A stretch of DNA of 64,000 bases from Neisseria dentiae (GCF_014055005.1 NZ_CP059570.1:2480001-2544000); one strand, 5' to 3'. Numbered from the stretch's first letter, positions 1-8,557 are shown. Numbers and translations: made by a program. Notes: generated from the letters alone by a model not told the origin.

Positions 1-670
1 CCAAGTTAAATATTCTAACGATAAGCTTAATATGATTAATATAGAACAGAGTGATTGGTGATTTATCATTAAAATAATTTTTTATGAAATCTGATAGAAT
101 CTTTTCAACAGAAGAAGCTTCGTATTTAAAAACTTTTCCTATCAATTTTTCTTTAATTTTTTTATATTGCTCTGAATGAGTTTCTATTTCTTGTTCATTG
201 GCGATTAAAATCATTTTATGATTTTGGTTTTCAACAAAATGATTCAGATAGCCGAGCAGCTTGTTCATCTCTATTGAACAGCGTTCTACATCATCAAAAA
301 TCAATACAGTATTGTCTATATCTTTCAAATAGTCTGGAATCTTGATAGTCGATAAATCAAGATTAATAGCTGCTTTTAAACCTTCTCTCAATAACTTACC
401 TGTTAATGCCATACCTTTATGGGATAACATAGGATGTAATTGAGCAAAAATAGCGGCTTCAATCTCTTCAATAGAGGACAATCTGTAAAGGCTGACCCAG
501 AGAAATCTTTCCTTTTTAGAATCTTTATTTTCGTAATATTTTTCCAAAAAATTCCTTATAAAATAAGTCTTGCCAGCTCCCCACGGCGCATCAATCATCA
601 CTGCATATTCGGGTGATTGAGGCAAATTTAAATAATATTCCAAAAATTCAGTAATATTCTGGTTATTCAT
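1..670 (-). CDS. KAP-type P-loop NTPase, 5' part only (runs off the left edge)
   Basis: The frame is open from an ATG at 670 to the window edge, giving at least 223 codons without a stop. Residues 28-35 are a Walker A motif (APWGAGKT) and residues 122-130 a Walker B motif followed by Glu-Arg (VLIFDDVER). This is the arrangement of KAP-family P-loop NTPases, which are often found in accessory and defence-type islands of bacteria. The DNA is strongly AT-rich compared with the nar genes that follow, which suggests horizontal acquisition. The C-terminal part, which would show whether membrane segments or an effector domain are present, lies outside the window. The ATPase assignment is solid; any defence role is inference. 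Confidence 0.75.
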   Translation of the reverse strand, partial: MNNQNITEFLEYYLNLPQSPEYAVMIDAPWGAGKTYFIRNFLEKYYENKDSKKERFLWVSLYRLSSIEEIEAAIFAQLHPMLSHKGMALTGKLLREGLKAAINLDLSTIKIPDYLKDIDNTVLIFDDVERCSIEMNKLLGYLNHFVENQNHKMILIANEQEIETHSEQYKKIKEKLIGKVFKYEASSVEKILSDFIKNYFNDKSPITLFYINHIKLIVRIFNL

Positions 671-722
671 AAACAACCAACCTCTTTCTCAATTTGCATT
701 TTATGTTCAGTAACATTTGCCT

Positions 723-1112
723 TCACTCCCAATCCTCCACCCATAACCCTTCCACCCGCTCAAACTCGCGCACATTATGGGTAATCAAAACCAGTTGATT
801 TGATAAGGCTTGGGCGGCAATCAAGATGTCGTAACTGCCGATGGGAGTGCCTTGTTTGGCTAAATCGCTGCGGATTTTTCCGGCTGTTTGTGCGTCCTGC
901 TGTGAAAACGGCAGGATATTGAAAGCAAGTTTTTCCAGCTTGGCCAGATTTTCTGCCGCTTTTTGACTTTTGTGCGCACCGTAGTGCAGTTCAAACCAAG
1001 TAATCGCGGAAAGGGCGAAATCGGCAGGGGTGTGTTGTTTTAAGCGTTGGATGAAATCAGTGTTGCGGTTCAAGATGGCAATTACAGCGTTGGTGTCGAG
1101 CAGGTATTTCAT
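723..1112 (-). CDS. vapC: PIN-domain toxin VapC
   Basis: A 129-residue PIN-domain ribonuclease, the usual VapC length. It opens with LLDTNAVIAIL, carrying the first catalytic Asp. It has an internal Glu in ITWFELHYG and a late acidic motif in GSYDILIAAQAL followed by LITHNVREF, the expected order of PIN active-site residues. VapC toxins cleave RNA, often initiator tRNA or rRNA, when released from VapB. The ATG overlaps the vapB stop by four bases (ATGA), so the genes are translationally coupled. The exact RNA target cannot be read from sequence. Confidence 0.9.
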   Translation of the reverse strand: MKYLLDTNAVIAILNRNTDFIQRLKQHTPADFALSAITWFELHYGAHKSQKAAENLAKLEKLAFNILPFSQQDAQTAGKIRSDLAKQGTPIGSYDILIAAQALSNQLVLITHNVREFERVEGLWVEDWE

Positions 1113-1351
1113 TCAAAAACACTCCAATCACGCTCTTGTGCTGCTTCTACCCGTATCTCATTAACGGCGGTTTCAAAACTGGCATCCGGCTCACCCAAGC
1201 TGTCGAGCCAATCCCAATCGGTAACTAAAGGTTCGATAATCACTTGATTTCCTTGCTTACTGATTTTGACTTCTTTGCCTTCAAAGCGGAATTCTTTGGG
1301 AAGACGGACCGCTTGCGAATTGCCGTTCCAAAATAATTTTGCGGTGGTCAT
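1109..1351 (-). CDS. vapB: VapB-type antitoxin (AbrB/SpoVT fold)
   Basis: An 80-residue antitoxin starting MTTAKLFWNGNSQAVRLP, the swapped-hairpin AbrB-like DNA-binding domain typical of VapB/VagC. The start at 1351 is preferred over a more upstream in-frame start at 1399 because AAGGAG lies eight bases before it, and because the upstream start would place the protein inside the palindromic promoter region. The C-terminal half, rich in Glu and Trp, would bind and block the VapC active site. It is the first gene of a two-gene operon and the complex normally represses its own promoter. Confidence 0.88.
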   Translation of the reverse strand: MTTAKLFWNGNSQAVRLPKEFRFEGKEVKISKQGNQVIIEPLVTDWDWLDSLGEPDASFETAVNEIRVEAAQERDWSVFE

Positions 1352-1369
1352 GGCACCACTCCTTCTTAA

Positions 1370-1396
1370 AAAATATATATAAACAGTATATATTTT
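1370..1396. promoter_or_regulatory. Palindromic vapBC operator/promoter candidate
   Basis: A perfect 10-bp inverted repeat, AAAATATATA and TATATATTTT, with a 7-bp spacer, lies 19 bp upstream of the vapB start. Its TATATAT core could also serve as a -10 box. Binding here by the VapBC complex would give the usual conditional autoregulation. The repeat is seen directly; its function is inferred from position. Confidence 0.6.
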
Positions 1397-1399
1397 CAT

Positions 1400-1745
1400 G
1401 CTGGGTGTTTCAAGCTGATCATGTTTTGTTACGACCGGGCAGGCGCGTCATACTCCCAAAGAACTATCCCGCCCCGTCTTTTCAGCTAGCCGCATCCCCT
1501 CACTTTTCCCCCGGGTTTTGCGCTTTCGGCGCATATTTTTCTTGCCCGCCCTCCACTAAGCTTTTATCTGTAAAAAAGTTTGAAATAAAGCTACCGCTAC
1601 CGCTGAACAAACTGCTTTCAGACGGCCTTATCGCAGAAAAACGTTATTTCCGCCACGGTGTTGTTGCGCCTTGCGACAAAACTAAGTTTTTCCGCTCATT
1701 CGAAAACAGGCCGTCTGAAACCGGTAAACCAAAAGGAACACCATC
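1400..1745 (+). promoter_or_regulatory. Intergenic region upstream of narH
   Basis: No credible gene is present. At 1451-1540 two blocks (CCCAAAGAACTA from 1455 and CTTTCGGCGCATATTTT from 1523) match, with almost the same spacing, a region upstream of narG on the other strand. This suggests a shared nar regulatory sequence. DUS copies lie at 1617-1628 (reverse) and 1708-1719 (forward). The stretch 1650-1675 (ACGGTGTTGTTGCGCCTTG) resembles the core of the Correia-like element at 15.8 kb and may be a remnant. No clear FNR or NarL box could be identified by eye. Confidence 0.5.
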
Positions 1746-3305
1746 ATGAAAATCAGGGCACAAGTCGGCATGGTTCTGAACTTGGACAAATGCATCGGCT
1801 GCCACACCTGCTCCGTTACCTGCAAAAACGTGTGGACTTCGCGCGACGGGGTGGAATATGCGTGGTTTAACAATGTGGAAACCAAGCCGGGCATCGGTTT
1901 TCCGAAAAACTGGGAAAACCAGGAAAAATGGAACGGCGGCTGGGTGCGCAAGCCCGACGGCAAGCTCGTGCCCAAGCAGGGCGGCAAGCTGAAGATTCTG
2001 GCGAATATTTTTGCCAACCCGAACATGCCGCAGATTGACGATTATTACGAGCCGTTCACCTACGACTACGAGCATCTGCAAAACGCGCCGCAGATGCCTA
2101 CGCCGCCGACGGCGCGGCCGGTTTCGGTGCTCACCGGCAAGAAAATGGACAAAGTCGAATGGGGGCCGAACTGGGAAGACGATTTGGCCGGAGAATTTGA
2201 AAAGCGCGGCAAAGACGTTTTGTTTGAAGGCATTCAGAAAGAAATGCACGCGGCGTTTGAGCAGACGTTCATGATGTATCTGCCGCGCCTGTGCGAGCAC
2301 TGCTTAAACCCCACCTGCATCGCTTCCTGCCCCTCCGGCAGCATCTACAAGCGCGAAGACGACGGCATCGTGTTGATCGATCAAGACAAATGCCGCGGCT
2401 GGCGGATGTGCGTTTCGGGCTGCCCGTATAAAAAAATCTATTACAACTGGACGAGCGGCAAAGCCGAAAAATGCACCTTCTGCTACCCGCGCATCGAGGG
2501 CGGCCAGCCGACGGTGTGTTCGGAAACCTGCGTCGGTCGCATCCGCTATTTGGGCGTGCTGCTGTATGACGCCGACAAAATCGAGCAGGCGGCATCGGTG
2601 GAAAACCCGCAGGATTTATACGAACAGCAACTGGGGCTGTTCCTCAACCCCAACGACCCGGAAGTGGAACGCGAAGCCCTGAAGCAGGGCATCAGCCAAA
2701 GCTGGATTGATGCGGCCAAAAAATCGCCGGTTTACAAAATGGCGATGGAATGGAAAGTGGCCTTTCCGCTGCACCCCGAATACCGCACGCTGCCGATGGT
2801 GTGGTATATCCCGCCCTTGTCGCCGATTCAGTCGGCCATCGAAAACGGCCTGGTGGGCGAAAACGGCATTATCCCGAGCGTGGACGAAATGCGCATTCCG
2901 CTGCGCTATCTGGCCAACCTGCTCACCGCCGGCAAGGTGGAGCCGATTAAGTTTGCATTGGAGCGCATGATTGCCATGCGCCGCTTCAAACGCGGCCAGG
3001 TGGTGCACGGCGAAACCTTGGAGCAAACGCTGCAAGGCACCGGCCTCACCCCGGCGATGGTGGAGGAAATGTATCAAATCATGGCGATTGCCAATTATGA
3101 AGACCGCTTCGTAATCCCCACCTCGCACAAAGAAATGGTGGAAAACAGCTTCGACGACAAATCAAGCTGCGGCTTCACTTTCGGCAACGGCTGCTCGGGC
3201 GGCGAAAGCAGCGAGAGCCTGTTCGGCAAACGCAAAGGCACGCCGATTGTGTTCCACGGCCTGCGCAAAGACGCCGAGAAAAACCGCGAAGAAGGGGTGC
3301 GCTGA
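1746..3305 (+). CDS. narH: Respiratory nitrate reductase beta subunit NarH
   Basis: The 519-residue electron-transfer subunit of membrane-bound nitrate reductase. It passes electrons from NarI haem to NarG through four Fe-S clusters. The ferredoxin-type cysteine groups are visible: C16, C19, C22, C26 in CIGCHTCSVTC, then CEHCLNPTCIASC, CRGWRMCVSGC and CTFC followed by CSETC. The Trp in CRGW is the hallmark of the cluster that is [3Fe-4S] in NarH. AAAAGGAAC precedes the ATG. narJ and narI follow with overlapping frames, but narG, which normally precedes narH directly, is 9 kb away on the other strand. The last 30 residues carry a Gly/Ser/Cys-containing stretch of unclear role. Confidence 0.97.
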   Translation: MKIRAQVGMVLNLDKCIGCHTCSVTCKNVWTSRDGVEYAWFNNVETKPGIGFPKNWENQEKWNGGWVRKPDGKLVPKQGGKLKILANIFANPNMPQIDDYYEPFTYDYEHLQNAPQMPTPPTARPVSVLTGKKMDKVEWGPNWEDDLAGEFEKRGKDVLFEGIQKEMHAAFEQTFMMYLPRLCEHCLNPTCIASCPSGSIYKREDDGIVLIDQDKCRGWRMCVSGCPYKKIYYNWTSGKAEKCTFCYPRIEGGQPTVCSETCVGRIRYLGVLLYDADKIEQAASVENPQDLYEQQLGLFLNPNDPEVEREALKQGISQSWIDAAKKSPVYKMAMEWKVAFPLHPEYRTLPMVWYIPPLSPIQSAIENGLVGENGIIPSVDEMRIPLRYLANLLTAGKVEPIKFALERMIAMRRFKRGQVVHGETLEQTLQGTGLTPAMVEEMYQIMAIANYEDRFVIPTSHKEMVENSFDDKSSCGFTFGNGCSGGESSESLFGKRKGTPIVFHGLRKDAEKNREEGVR

Positions 3306-3976
3306 TGGATGCCAACCCCGTTTACCAATGGTTTTCGGCGTTGCTGTGCTACCCCGAAGCCGACTTAATCGAAGCTTTGCCCGAGTTTCAGACGGCCTTA
3401 AACGAATGGCCCGAGTTAAACGCGCAACAGGCCTGTCTGAAAAGTTTTCTCGATTATCTGCAAAGCCACAGCCTGCGCGAATTGCAGGAACAATATGTGG
3501 CCACGTTCGACCGCAACCGCAACCATGCGCTGTATCTTTTCGAGCACGTTTACGGCGAAGACCGCGACCGCGGCAGCGCGATGGTGGATCTGCTCGAAGA
3601 ATACCGCAGCCGCGGCTTCGAGCTGGGCGATGAAGAGCTGCCCGACTATCTGCCGGTGTTGCTGGAATATTTTGCCCAAGTACCCGCCGACCACGCGCAA
3701 AAACTGCTGGGCGATGCCGTGCACGTGATTGCCCACATCGGCGGCAAACTCGAAAAAAGCGGCTCGCCCTACGCCGTGCTGCTGCAAGGCATTGCCGCGC
3801 TCAGCCCCGTGCCGCCGCAGCCCTTGGTCGAGCCGCCGGTGCGCGATATGGACGAAGCGATGGAAACCTTCGGCCCCGATATTGCCGGCACCGAGCCGCT
3901 GCTGAAGCCGGCCGTCGAAACCGTACAGTTTTATCCTAAGAACGCTTATACGGCGCAAAAAGGAGCAGTATTATGA
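3305..3976 (+). CDS. narJ: Nitrate reductase assembly chaperone NarJ
   Basis: A 223-residue, acidic, helical protein of the NarJ/TorD family, a cytoplasmic chaperone that holds apo-NarGH until molybdenum cofactor and Fe-S clusters are inserted. It is not part of the final enzyme. The motif YVATFDRNRNHALYLFEHVYG is the conserved NarJ signature. The ATG overlaps the narH stop by one base (TGATG) and its own stop overlaps narI by four, so the three genes form a coupled operon. Confidence 0.95.
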   Translation: MDANPVYQWFSALLCYPEADLIEALPEFQTALNEWPELNAQQACLKSFLDYLQSHSLRELQEQYVATFDRNRNHALYLFEHVYGEDRDRGSAMVDLLEEYRSRGFELGDEELPDYLPVLLEYFAQVPADHAQKLLGDAVHVIAHIGGKLEKSGSPYAVLLQGIAALSPVPPQPLVEPPVRDMDEAMETFGPDIAGTEPLLKPAVETVQFYPKNAYTAQKGAVL

Positions 3977-4656
3977 ACACCTTCAACCAATTCTTTTTCG
4001 GCATCTACCCCTATATCTGCCTTTCGGTTTTCCTGTTCGGCAGCCTCGTGCGCTTCGAGCGCGAGCAGTATTCGTGGAAGAGCGATTCCAGCCAGCTGAT
4101 CTACCGCGGCCAACTGCGTTTGGGCAATATCCTGTTTCACACCGGCATTCTGGCGATTTTCGGCGGCCATTTGGTCGGCCTGCTCACACCTTTGTGGTTT
4201 TGGGACTTGCTCGGCGTGAGCCACAGCGCCAAACAGATGGTGGCCATCGTGGCCGGCGGCGTGTTCGGCTTAATCACGCTGGCCGGTTTGATCATCTTAA
4301 TCCGCCGCCGCTTCCAAAGCGACCGCCTTGCCGCCAACAGCACCTGGCGCGACAAACTGGTATTAATCTGGATTCTGATTACCCTGCTGCTGGGCTTGTC
4401 CACCATCTTCGTGAGCCTCGGTCACACCGACGGCCATGAAATGGTGCAGCTGATGAAATGGGCACAGCACATCGTTACCTTCCGCGGCGAAGCGGCCAAC
4501 TACATTGCCGACGCCAATATCCTGTTCAAACTGCACGTTTTCATGGGCATGACGTTTTTCTTAATCTTCCCGTTTACCCGCATGGTGCACGTTTGGAGCG
4601 GCTTTGCCAGCGTGGCCTATTTGGGCCGGGCTTGGCAGGTGGTGCGCCGGCGTTGA
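3973..4656 (+). CDS. narI: Respiratory nitrate reductase gamma subunit NarI
   Basis: A 227-residue membrane subunit with five predicted transmembrane helices that anchors NarGH and oxidises quinol through two b haems. H56 and H66 (FHTGILAIFGGH) occupy the positions of two E. coli haem ligands. The second pair is in KLHVFMGMTFF and RMVHVW near the C-terminus. The length equals the usual 225-230 residues. It is the last gene of narHJI; a DUS hairpin terminator follows 25 bp downstream. Confidence 0.96.
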   Translation: MNTFNQFFFGIYPYICLSVFLFGSLVRFEREQYSWKSDSSQLIYRGQLRLGNILFHTGILAIFGGHLVGLLTPLWFWDLLGVSHSAKQMVAIVAGGVFGLITLAGLIILIRRRFQSDRLAANSTWRDKLVLIWILITLLLGLSTIFVSLGHTDGHEMVQLMKWAQHIVTFRGEAANYIADANILFKLHVFMGMTFFLIFPFTRMVHVWSGFASVAYLGRAWQVVRRR

Positions 4657-4681
4657 TGCCTTGATTGTTTGAAATCATGCG

Positions 4682-4713
4682 ACAGGCCGTCTGAAAGGTT
4701 TCAGACGGCCTGT
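4682..4713. terminator. Facing-DUS hairpin terminator after narI
   Basis: Two AGGCCGTCTGAAA sequences face each other across two bases, forming a 15-bp perfect stem followed by TTT. In Neisseria such DUS pairs commonly double as intrinsic terminators. Confidence 0.75.
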
Positions 4714-4740
4714 TTGACACTACTGTGTTTCAGCACCGCT

Positions 4741-4826
4741 CCGTCATACTCGGGCTTGACCTGAGTATCTTTTTGGTTTCAGAGATTTAAAAAAAGAGAT
4801 ATTCGGGTCAAGCCCGAGTATGACGG
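4741..4826. repeat. 'TCATACTCGGGCTTGACC' stem-loop repeat, copy 1
   Basis: An 86-bp imperfect inverted repeat: CCGTCATACTCGGGCTTGAC at the left and its complement at the right around an AT-rich loop. Related copies lie at 7645, 8416, 16097, 21312, 25011 and 51071, with short forms at 11646, 39231 and 46792. All are intergenic. Confidence 0.85.
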
Positions 4827-4913
4827 TATGGTTGCATCGGGCATTTCAGACGGCCTTGTAAGGTGTTTTTGCAAAAAAACGGCCTGTTTGATTGCCTTTA
4901 GTTCTAAAGAATT

Positions 4914-4940
4914 AGCCCGAAAGCACAGTCGGGCTATTTT
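4914..4940 (+). terminator. Terminator-like hairpin upstream of narX
   Basis: AGCCCGA (4914-4920) pairs with TCGGGCT (4929-4935), followed by ATTTT. It lies 90 bp before narX, so it may end read-through from narHJI or act as a leader hairpin. The rest of 4657-5029 holds the DUS terminator, the stem-loop repeat and a DUS-like TTTCAGACGGCC at 4846; no gene is seen. Confidence 0.5.
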
Positions 4941-5029
4941 CATTCAACATAAACTCGTTCATAGTGATAATAAAACCTTTCTGTTTGAAAGCAGTCTTTC
5001 TATCACCCCGTTTCCGGTTATGCGCTGTT

Positions 5030-6916
5030 ATGAAACACCCCAAAAGCCTGTCGTCCCGCCTCAAACTGCTCACCGTTTTATGGGTAACGGCGGCGGTCGG
5101 CTCGATTGTGCTGACGCTGCTGCTGTCGTGGCGTTTGGAAGGCGGCGGGGCGGCGATTAACGATGCGGGCAGCCTGCGCATGCAAACCTACCGTTTGGGG
5201 CTGCTGATCAGCGAGCGCCGCAGCGCGGAGGCTCTGGAGCGTATCGAGCGTTTCGACCGCACGCTCGCGCAATTGAAGCAGGGCGATCCGGCGCGGCCGC
5301 TGTTTCTGCCCGACACCCCCGAAGTGCAGGAGCAGATGCAAACGCTCACCCGCCGCTGGCAAAACGAAATCCGCCCGATGCTGCAACGGGCGGCAGCGGG
5401 CGGCGGTACCGTGCCGGAGCAGAGGCTGGAGCAGTTTGTCGATTCGATCGACGCGCTGGTGCTGTCGGCCGAATCGGTGAACGCGCGCCACACCAAATGG
5501 CTGCGCTTTTTCCAAAGCGGGCTGATGGTGCTGGTGCTGGCCGGTGCGATGGTGATGGTGGTGCTGCTTTATTTGTGGATTATCCGCCCGCTCGACCAAT
5601 TGCAGCAGGGCGTGAGCGACATACACGACGGCAAACTGGGCGTGCAGGTGCCGATAGACGGCTCGGCCGAATTTGCCGAAGTGGATAAAGGCTTCAACCA
5701 GATGAGCCTGCGCCTGCAACAGCTATACGCCCATTTGGAGCAGGAAGTGGCCGAAAAAACCCGCGATTTGGCCGAAAAAAACTACACGCTGGGCACGCTT
5801 TATTTTTTCTCGCGCTTTCTCAACCGCATTCAGACGGCCGCCGAAGCGGGCGAAACCTTTTTAGAGAAAATCATGAACCTTGTGCCCGCCGACGCGGGCA
5901 GCATACGCCTGCTCGATTTCGAGCGTGAACGCATGGATTTGGTTGCCCACCGCGGCCTGCCCGAAAACCTGCAAACCGCCGAAGCCTGCCGCCGTTTGGA
6001 AGACTGCTTCTGCGGCCGCGCGGTGGCGCAGCACGATTGGCAGCCGATTACCTTCACCCGCCCCGCCGAAGCCGGGCAGCAGCTGGCCGGTTGCGAAAAA
6101 TCGGGCTTCCACTATCTTCAAGTGTTCGATATCCGCTACAACGGCGTCGACTTGGGGCTGATGACGCTCTATTTCAAAGAAGCCTACGAACTCGAGCCGG
6201 GCATGCGCGAGCTGCTCGACACCTTGTGCAACCAGCTTGCCGGCGTGCTGAGCAATATCCGCCTGGCCGACGAAAGCCGCCAGCTTGCCGTTTTGCAGGA
6301 GCGCAACCTGATGGCGCAGGGGCTGCACGACAGCATCGCCCAAACCCTCACGTTTCTAAACCTGCAAGTGCAGATGCTCGAGAGCGCGCTGGCGGCGCAG
6401 GAGCAGGCGCAAATCAGCGAAAACCTGCAATTTATCAAAGAAGGCGTGCAGGAATGCTATGAAGACGTGCGCGAGCTGCTGCTGAACTTCCGCACCAAAA
6501 TCAGCCGCAAAGAATTCGCCGAAGCCGTGCAAACCCTGAGCAAACGTTTCGAGCAGCAAACGCAGGTTGAAGTGAACACGGTTTGGCGGGGCGACGGCCC
6601 CGATCTGAGCAGCGAGCAGCAGTTGCAGTTTATTTTTATTTTGCAGGAAAGCCTGTCGAATATCCGCAAACACGCACAAGCCACGCAAGTGGATATAGAA
6701 TTCGATAACAGCCGCGATTTCGCCATGAGCATACGCGACAACGGCAAAGGCTTCGACACAGGCCGTCTGAACGAACTGTCCGGCAACCACGTCGGCCTCG
6801 GCATCATGCGCGAGCGCGCCTTGCGCATCAACGCCCGGCTGGAGCTGGATTCGCAGCCCGGCAGCCACACCTTAATCCGCCTCACCCTGCCGCAACAAGA
6901 AAGAGTTTTATTATGA
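5030..6916 (+). CDS. narX: Nitrate/nitrite sensor histidine kinase NarX
   Basis: A 628-residue inner-membrane sensor. Transmembrane helix 1 spans about residues 13-33. It is followed by the nitrate-binding P-box at 41-57 (INDAGSLRMQTYRLG), then a periplasmic four-helix sensor domain, transmembrane helix 2 near 165-185, a HAMP linker, a GAF-like central region with a cysteine cluster, a HisKA_3 dimerisation helix with phospho-acceptor H433 (GLHDSIAQT) and an HATPase domain (DNGKGFD, GLGIMRERA). The ATG at 5030 is chosen over one 22 codons upstream because the upstream residues resemble no NarX and precede the helix without function. The stop overlaps narL by four bases. It phosphorylates NarL when nitrate is bound. 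Confidence 0.94.
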   Translation: MKHPKSLSSRLKLLTVLWVTAAVGSIVLTLLLSWRLEGGGAAINDAGSLRMQTYRLGLLISERRSAEALERIERFDRTLAQLKQGDPARPLFLPDTPEVQEQMQTLTRRWQNEIRPMLQRAAAGGGTVPEQRLEQFVDSIDALVLSAESVNARHTKWLRFFQSGLMVLVLAGAMVMVVLLYLWIIRPLDQLQQGVSDIHDGKLGVQVPIDGSAEFAEVDKGFNQMSLRLQQLYAHLEQEVAEKTRDLAEKNYTLGTLYFFSRFLNRIQTAAEAGETFLEKIMNLVPADAGSIRLLDFERERMDLVAHRGLPENLQTAEACRRLEDCFCGRAVAQHDWQPITFTRPAEAGQQLAGCEKSGFHYLQVFDIRYNGVDLGLMTLYFKEAYELEPGMRELLDTLCNQLAGVLSNIRLADESRQLAVLQERNLMAQGLHDSIAQTLTFLNLQVQMLESALAAQEQAQISENLQFIKEGVQECYEDVRELLLNFRTKISRKEFAEAVQTLSKRFEQQTQVEVNTVWRGDGPDLSSEQQLQFIFILQESLSNIRKHAQATQVDIEFDNSRDFAMSIRDNGKGFDTGRLNELSGNHVGLGIMRERALRINARLELDSQPGSHTLIRLTLPQQERVLL

Positions 6917-7587
6917 CCCTCGAACACACCACCGAACCCATCCGCATCGTGTTAATCGACGACCACACCCTGTTTCGCAGCGGCATCAAGGCCCTGCTGG
7001 CGCGGCAGGAAGGCTTTGAAGTGATCGGCGAGGCTTCGGACGGCCTCAGCGGCGTGAAGCTGGTCGAACAGGCCGCGCCCGACGTGGTGCTGCTCGATTT
7101 GGATATGCCGGTGATGAACGGCCGCGAAGCCCTGGCGCAGATACTCAGCAGCCGCCCCGAGCAAACCGTGGTGATGCTCACCGTTTCGGAAGACAGCGAA
7201 GACTTAACCGAATGTATGCGCTTGGGCGCGCGCGGTTTTCTGCTCAAAAACATCCATGCCGAGTTTTTAATCGAATCGATCAAAAAAGCCGCCGCCGGCG
7301 ACAATGTGTTTTCCCCCGAAATGACCGCGCGGCTGGTGCAGTCTTTAATCAACCCCGGCACACCCGCCGTGGCCGGCGCGCTCGACAGCCTCACCCAACG
7401 GGAGCTTGAAATTCTCGGCCATCTGGCCGCAGGCCGCAGCAACAAGGTGATTGCGCGCAAACTCGATTTGGCCGAATCCACCATCAAGGTGCACGTGCAG
7501 AACATTCTGCGCAAACTCGAACTCACCAGCCGCGTGCAGGCGGCGGTGTATGCCGTGCAGCACAACGTGCCGCAGCCGCAGGATTGA
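6913..7587 (+). CDS. narL: Nitrate response regulator NarL
   Basis: A 224-residue response regulator with an N-terminal receiver domain (acidic pair D16-D17, phospho-acceptor D62 in LLDLDMP, conserved Lys near 112) and a C-terminal LuxR/NarL helix-turn-helix (residues about 155-215, SLTQRELEILGHLAAG). It is translationally coupled to narX. It binds TACYYMT-type heptamers and in other bacteria activates narG and narK. No confident heptamer pairs were found by eye upstream of the nar genes here. Confidence 0.95.
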   Translation: MTLEHTTEPIRIVLIDDHTLFRSGIKALLARQEGFEVIGEASDGLSGVKLVEQAAPDVVLLDLDMPVMNGREALAQILSSRPEQTVVMLTVSEDSEDLTECMRLGARGFLLKNIHAEFLIESIKKAAAGDNVFSPEMTARLVQSLINPGTPAVAGALDSLTQRELEILGHLAAGRSNKVIARKLDLAESTIKVHVQNILRKLELTSRVQAAVYAVQHNVPQPQD

Positions 7588-7906
7588 GCGCGGCGGAAGA
7601 CAGGCTGAGAACTTTACAAAATTTCTCCCAATATCTTAAACCCTCCGCATCATGCCCGGGCTTGACCCGGGCATCTTTTTTTTGCAAAAGAAATAACAGA
7701 TGCCCGGGCTAAGCCCGAGTGTGACGGGATTTCAGCATTTCAGACGGCCTTAAGGGTATTTCCGCAAAGGTTTCAGGCTGCCGGATTGCGTTTCCCCGCC
7801 GCCATAATCCTTCCGGCCGATGGCGCTTACCCCTTAATCCTAACGCAAAAAAAGCATGGTTTTTATAGAATAGGCCTGTCTGAAACCCGATAGCGAAAGA
7901 ATTACC
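7588..7906. repeat. Intergenic region with stem-loop repeat, copy 2 (7645-7728)
   Basis: This 319-bp gap holds a copy of the TCATACTCGGGCTTGACC family. The arms here use the variant GCCCGGGCTTGACCCGGGC and its partner GCCCGGGCTAAGCCCGAGT around a loop with TTTTTTTT. A reverse DUS follows at 7740-7751 and a DUS variant GGCCTGTCTGAAA at 7872-7884. No gene is seen. Confidence 0.75.
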
Positions 7907-8383
7907 GTGGCAGATTTTTCTATTTGGCAAAACAGCGGCGATGCCGCCCTAATCGAGCATATTCTCGCCCGCTACCACCAAACCCACCGCCACCAGTTTC
8001 TGGAAATCCTGCCGTTGGCCGAAAAAGTCGCTTCGGTGCACGCCGGTGAGTTTCCGGTCGAAATCCTGCCCCTGCTGCAAGCCATGCAGGCCGATTTGCT
8101 CTCGCATATGCAAAAAGAAGAGCAGGTGTTGTTTCCCATGCTGGCCAACGGTATGAAACAGCACGCCGCCATGCCTATCCGCGTGATGATGCACGAGCAC
8201 GAAGAGCACGAACAAGCCATCGCCCGCCTGTTGGCGCTTACCGATCATTTTACCCCGCCGGCCCAAGCCTGCCCGAGCTGGCAGCGTTTATACGCCGCAT
8301 TGCAAACGCTGGTCAGCGATTTGCAGGATCATATCGAACTAGAAAACACGGTGTTGTTTGCCCGCGCATCGGCGGCAGATTGA
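7907..8383 (+). CDS. Hemerythrin-domain protein, RIC/DnrN-like Fe-S repair
   Basis: A 158-residue di-iron hemerythrin-like protein with a GTG start. Iron-ligand type motifs are spaced as in RIC/YtfE/DnrN: HQTHRHQF near residue 26, KVASVHAG, HMQKEEQVLFP, HEHEEHE and HIELENTVLF. RIC proteins repair Fe-S clusters damaged by nitric oxide and peroxide. The usual N-terminal ScdA_N segment (about 60 residues) is absent, so this is a hemerythrin-only form. Its place between narXL and the transporters suits a response to reactive nitrogen species made during nitrate respiration. Confidence 0.8.
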   Translation: MADFSIWQNSGDAALIEHILARYHQTHRHQFLEILPLAEKVASVHAGEFPVEILPLLQAMQADLLSHMQKEEQVLFPMLANGMKQHAAMPIRVMMHEHEEHEQAIARLLALTDHFTPPAQACPSWQRLYAALQTLVSDLQDHIELENTVLFARASAAD

Positions 8384-8525
8384 GGCCGGGATAGCCAAAC
8401 TACTTGGCAACAGCTCCGTCATACTCGAGCCTGCCGGTATCTGCTGTTTCTTTGCAAACAATAAAGATGCCCGGGGCAAGCCCGGGGATAACGGGTGTTC
8501 TTTCCCGGCTTGCTTATAAATACTG

Positions 8526-8557
8526 AGGCCTGTCTGAAAATATTTTCAGACAGGCCT
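8526..8557. terminator. 32-bp perfect palindrome of variant DUS
   Basis: AGGCCTGTCTGAAAAT is followed immediately by its exact complement. The core is GCCTGTCTGAA rather than the standard GCCGTCTGAA, with one inserted base. It lies 143 bp after the hemerythrin gene and probably terminates transcription. Confidence 0.65.

Noticed and set aside
5830..7565. Large minus-strand frames opposite narX and narL
   Set aside because: Shadow frames. The real genes are supported by domain order, coupling overlap and family length.
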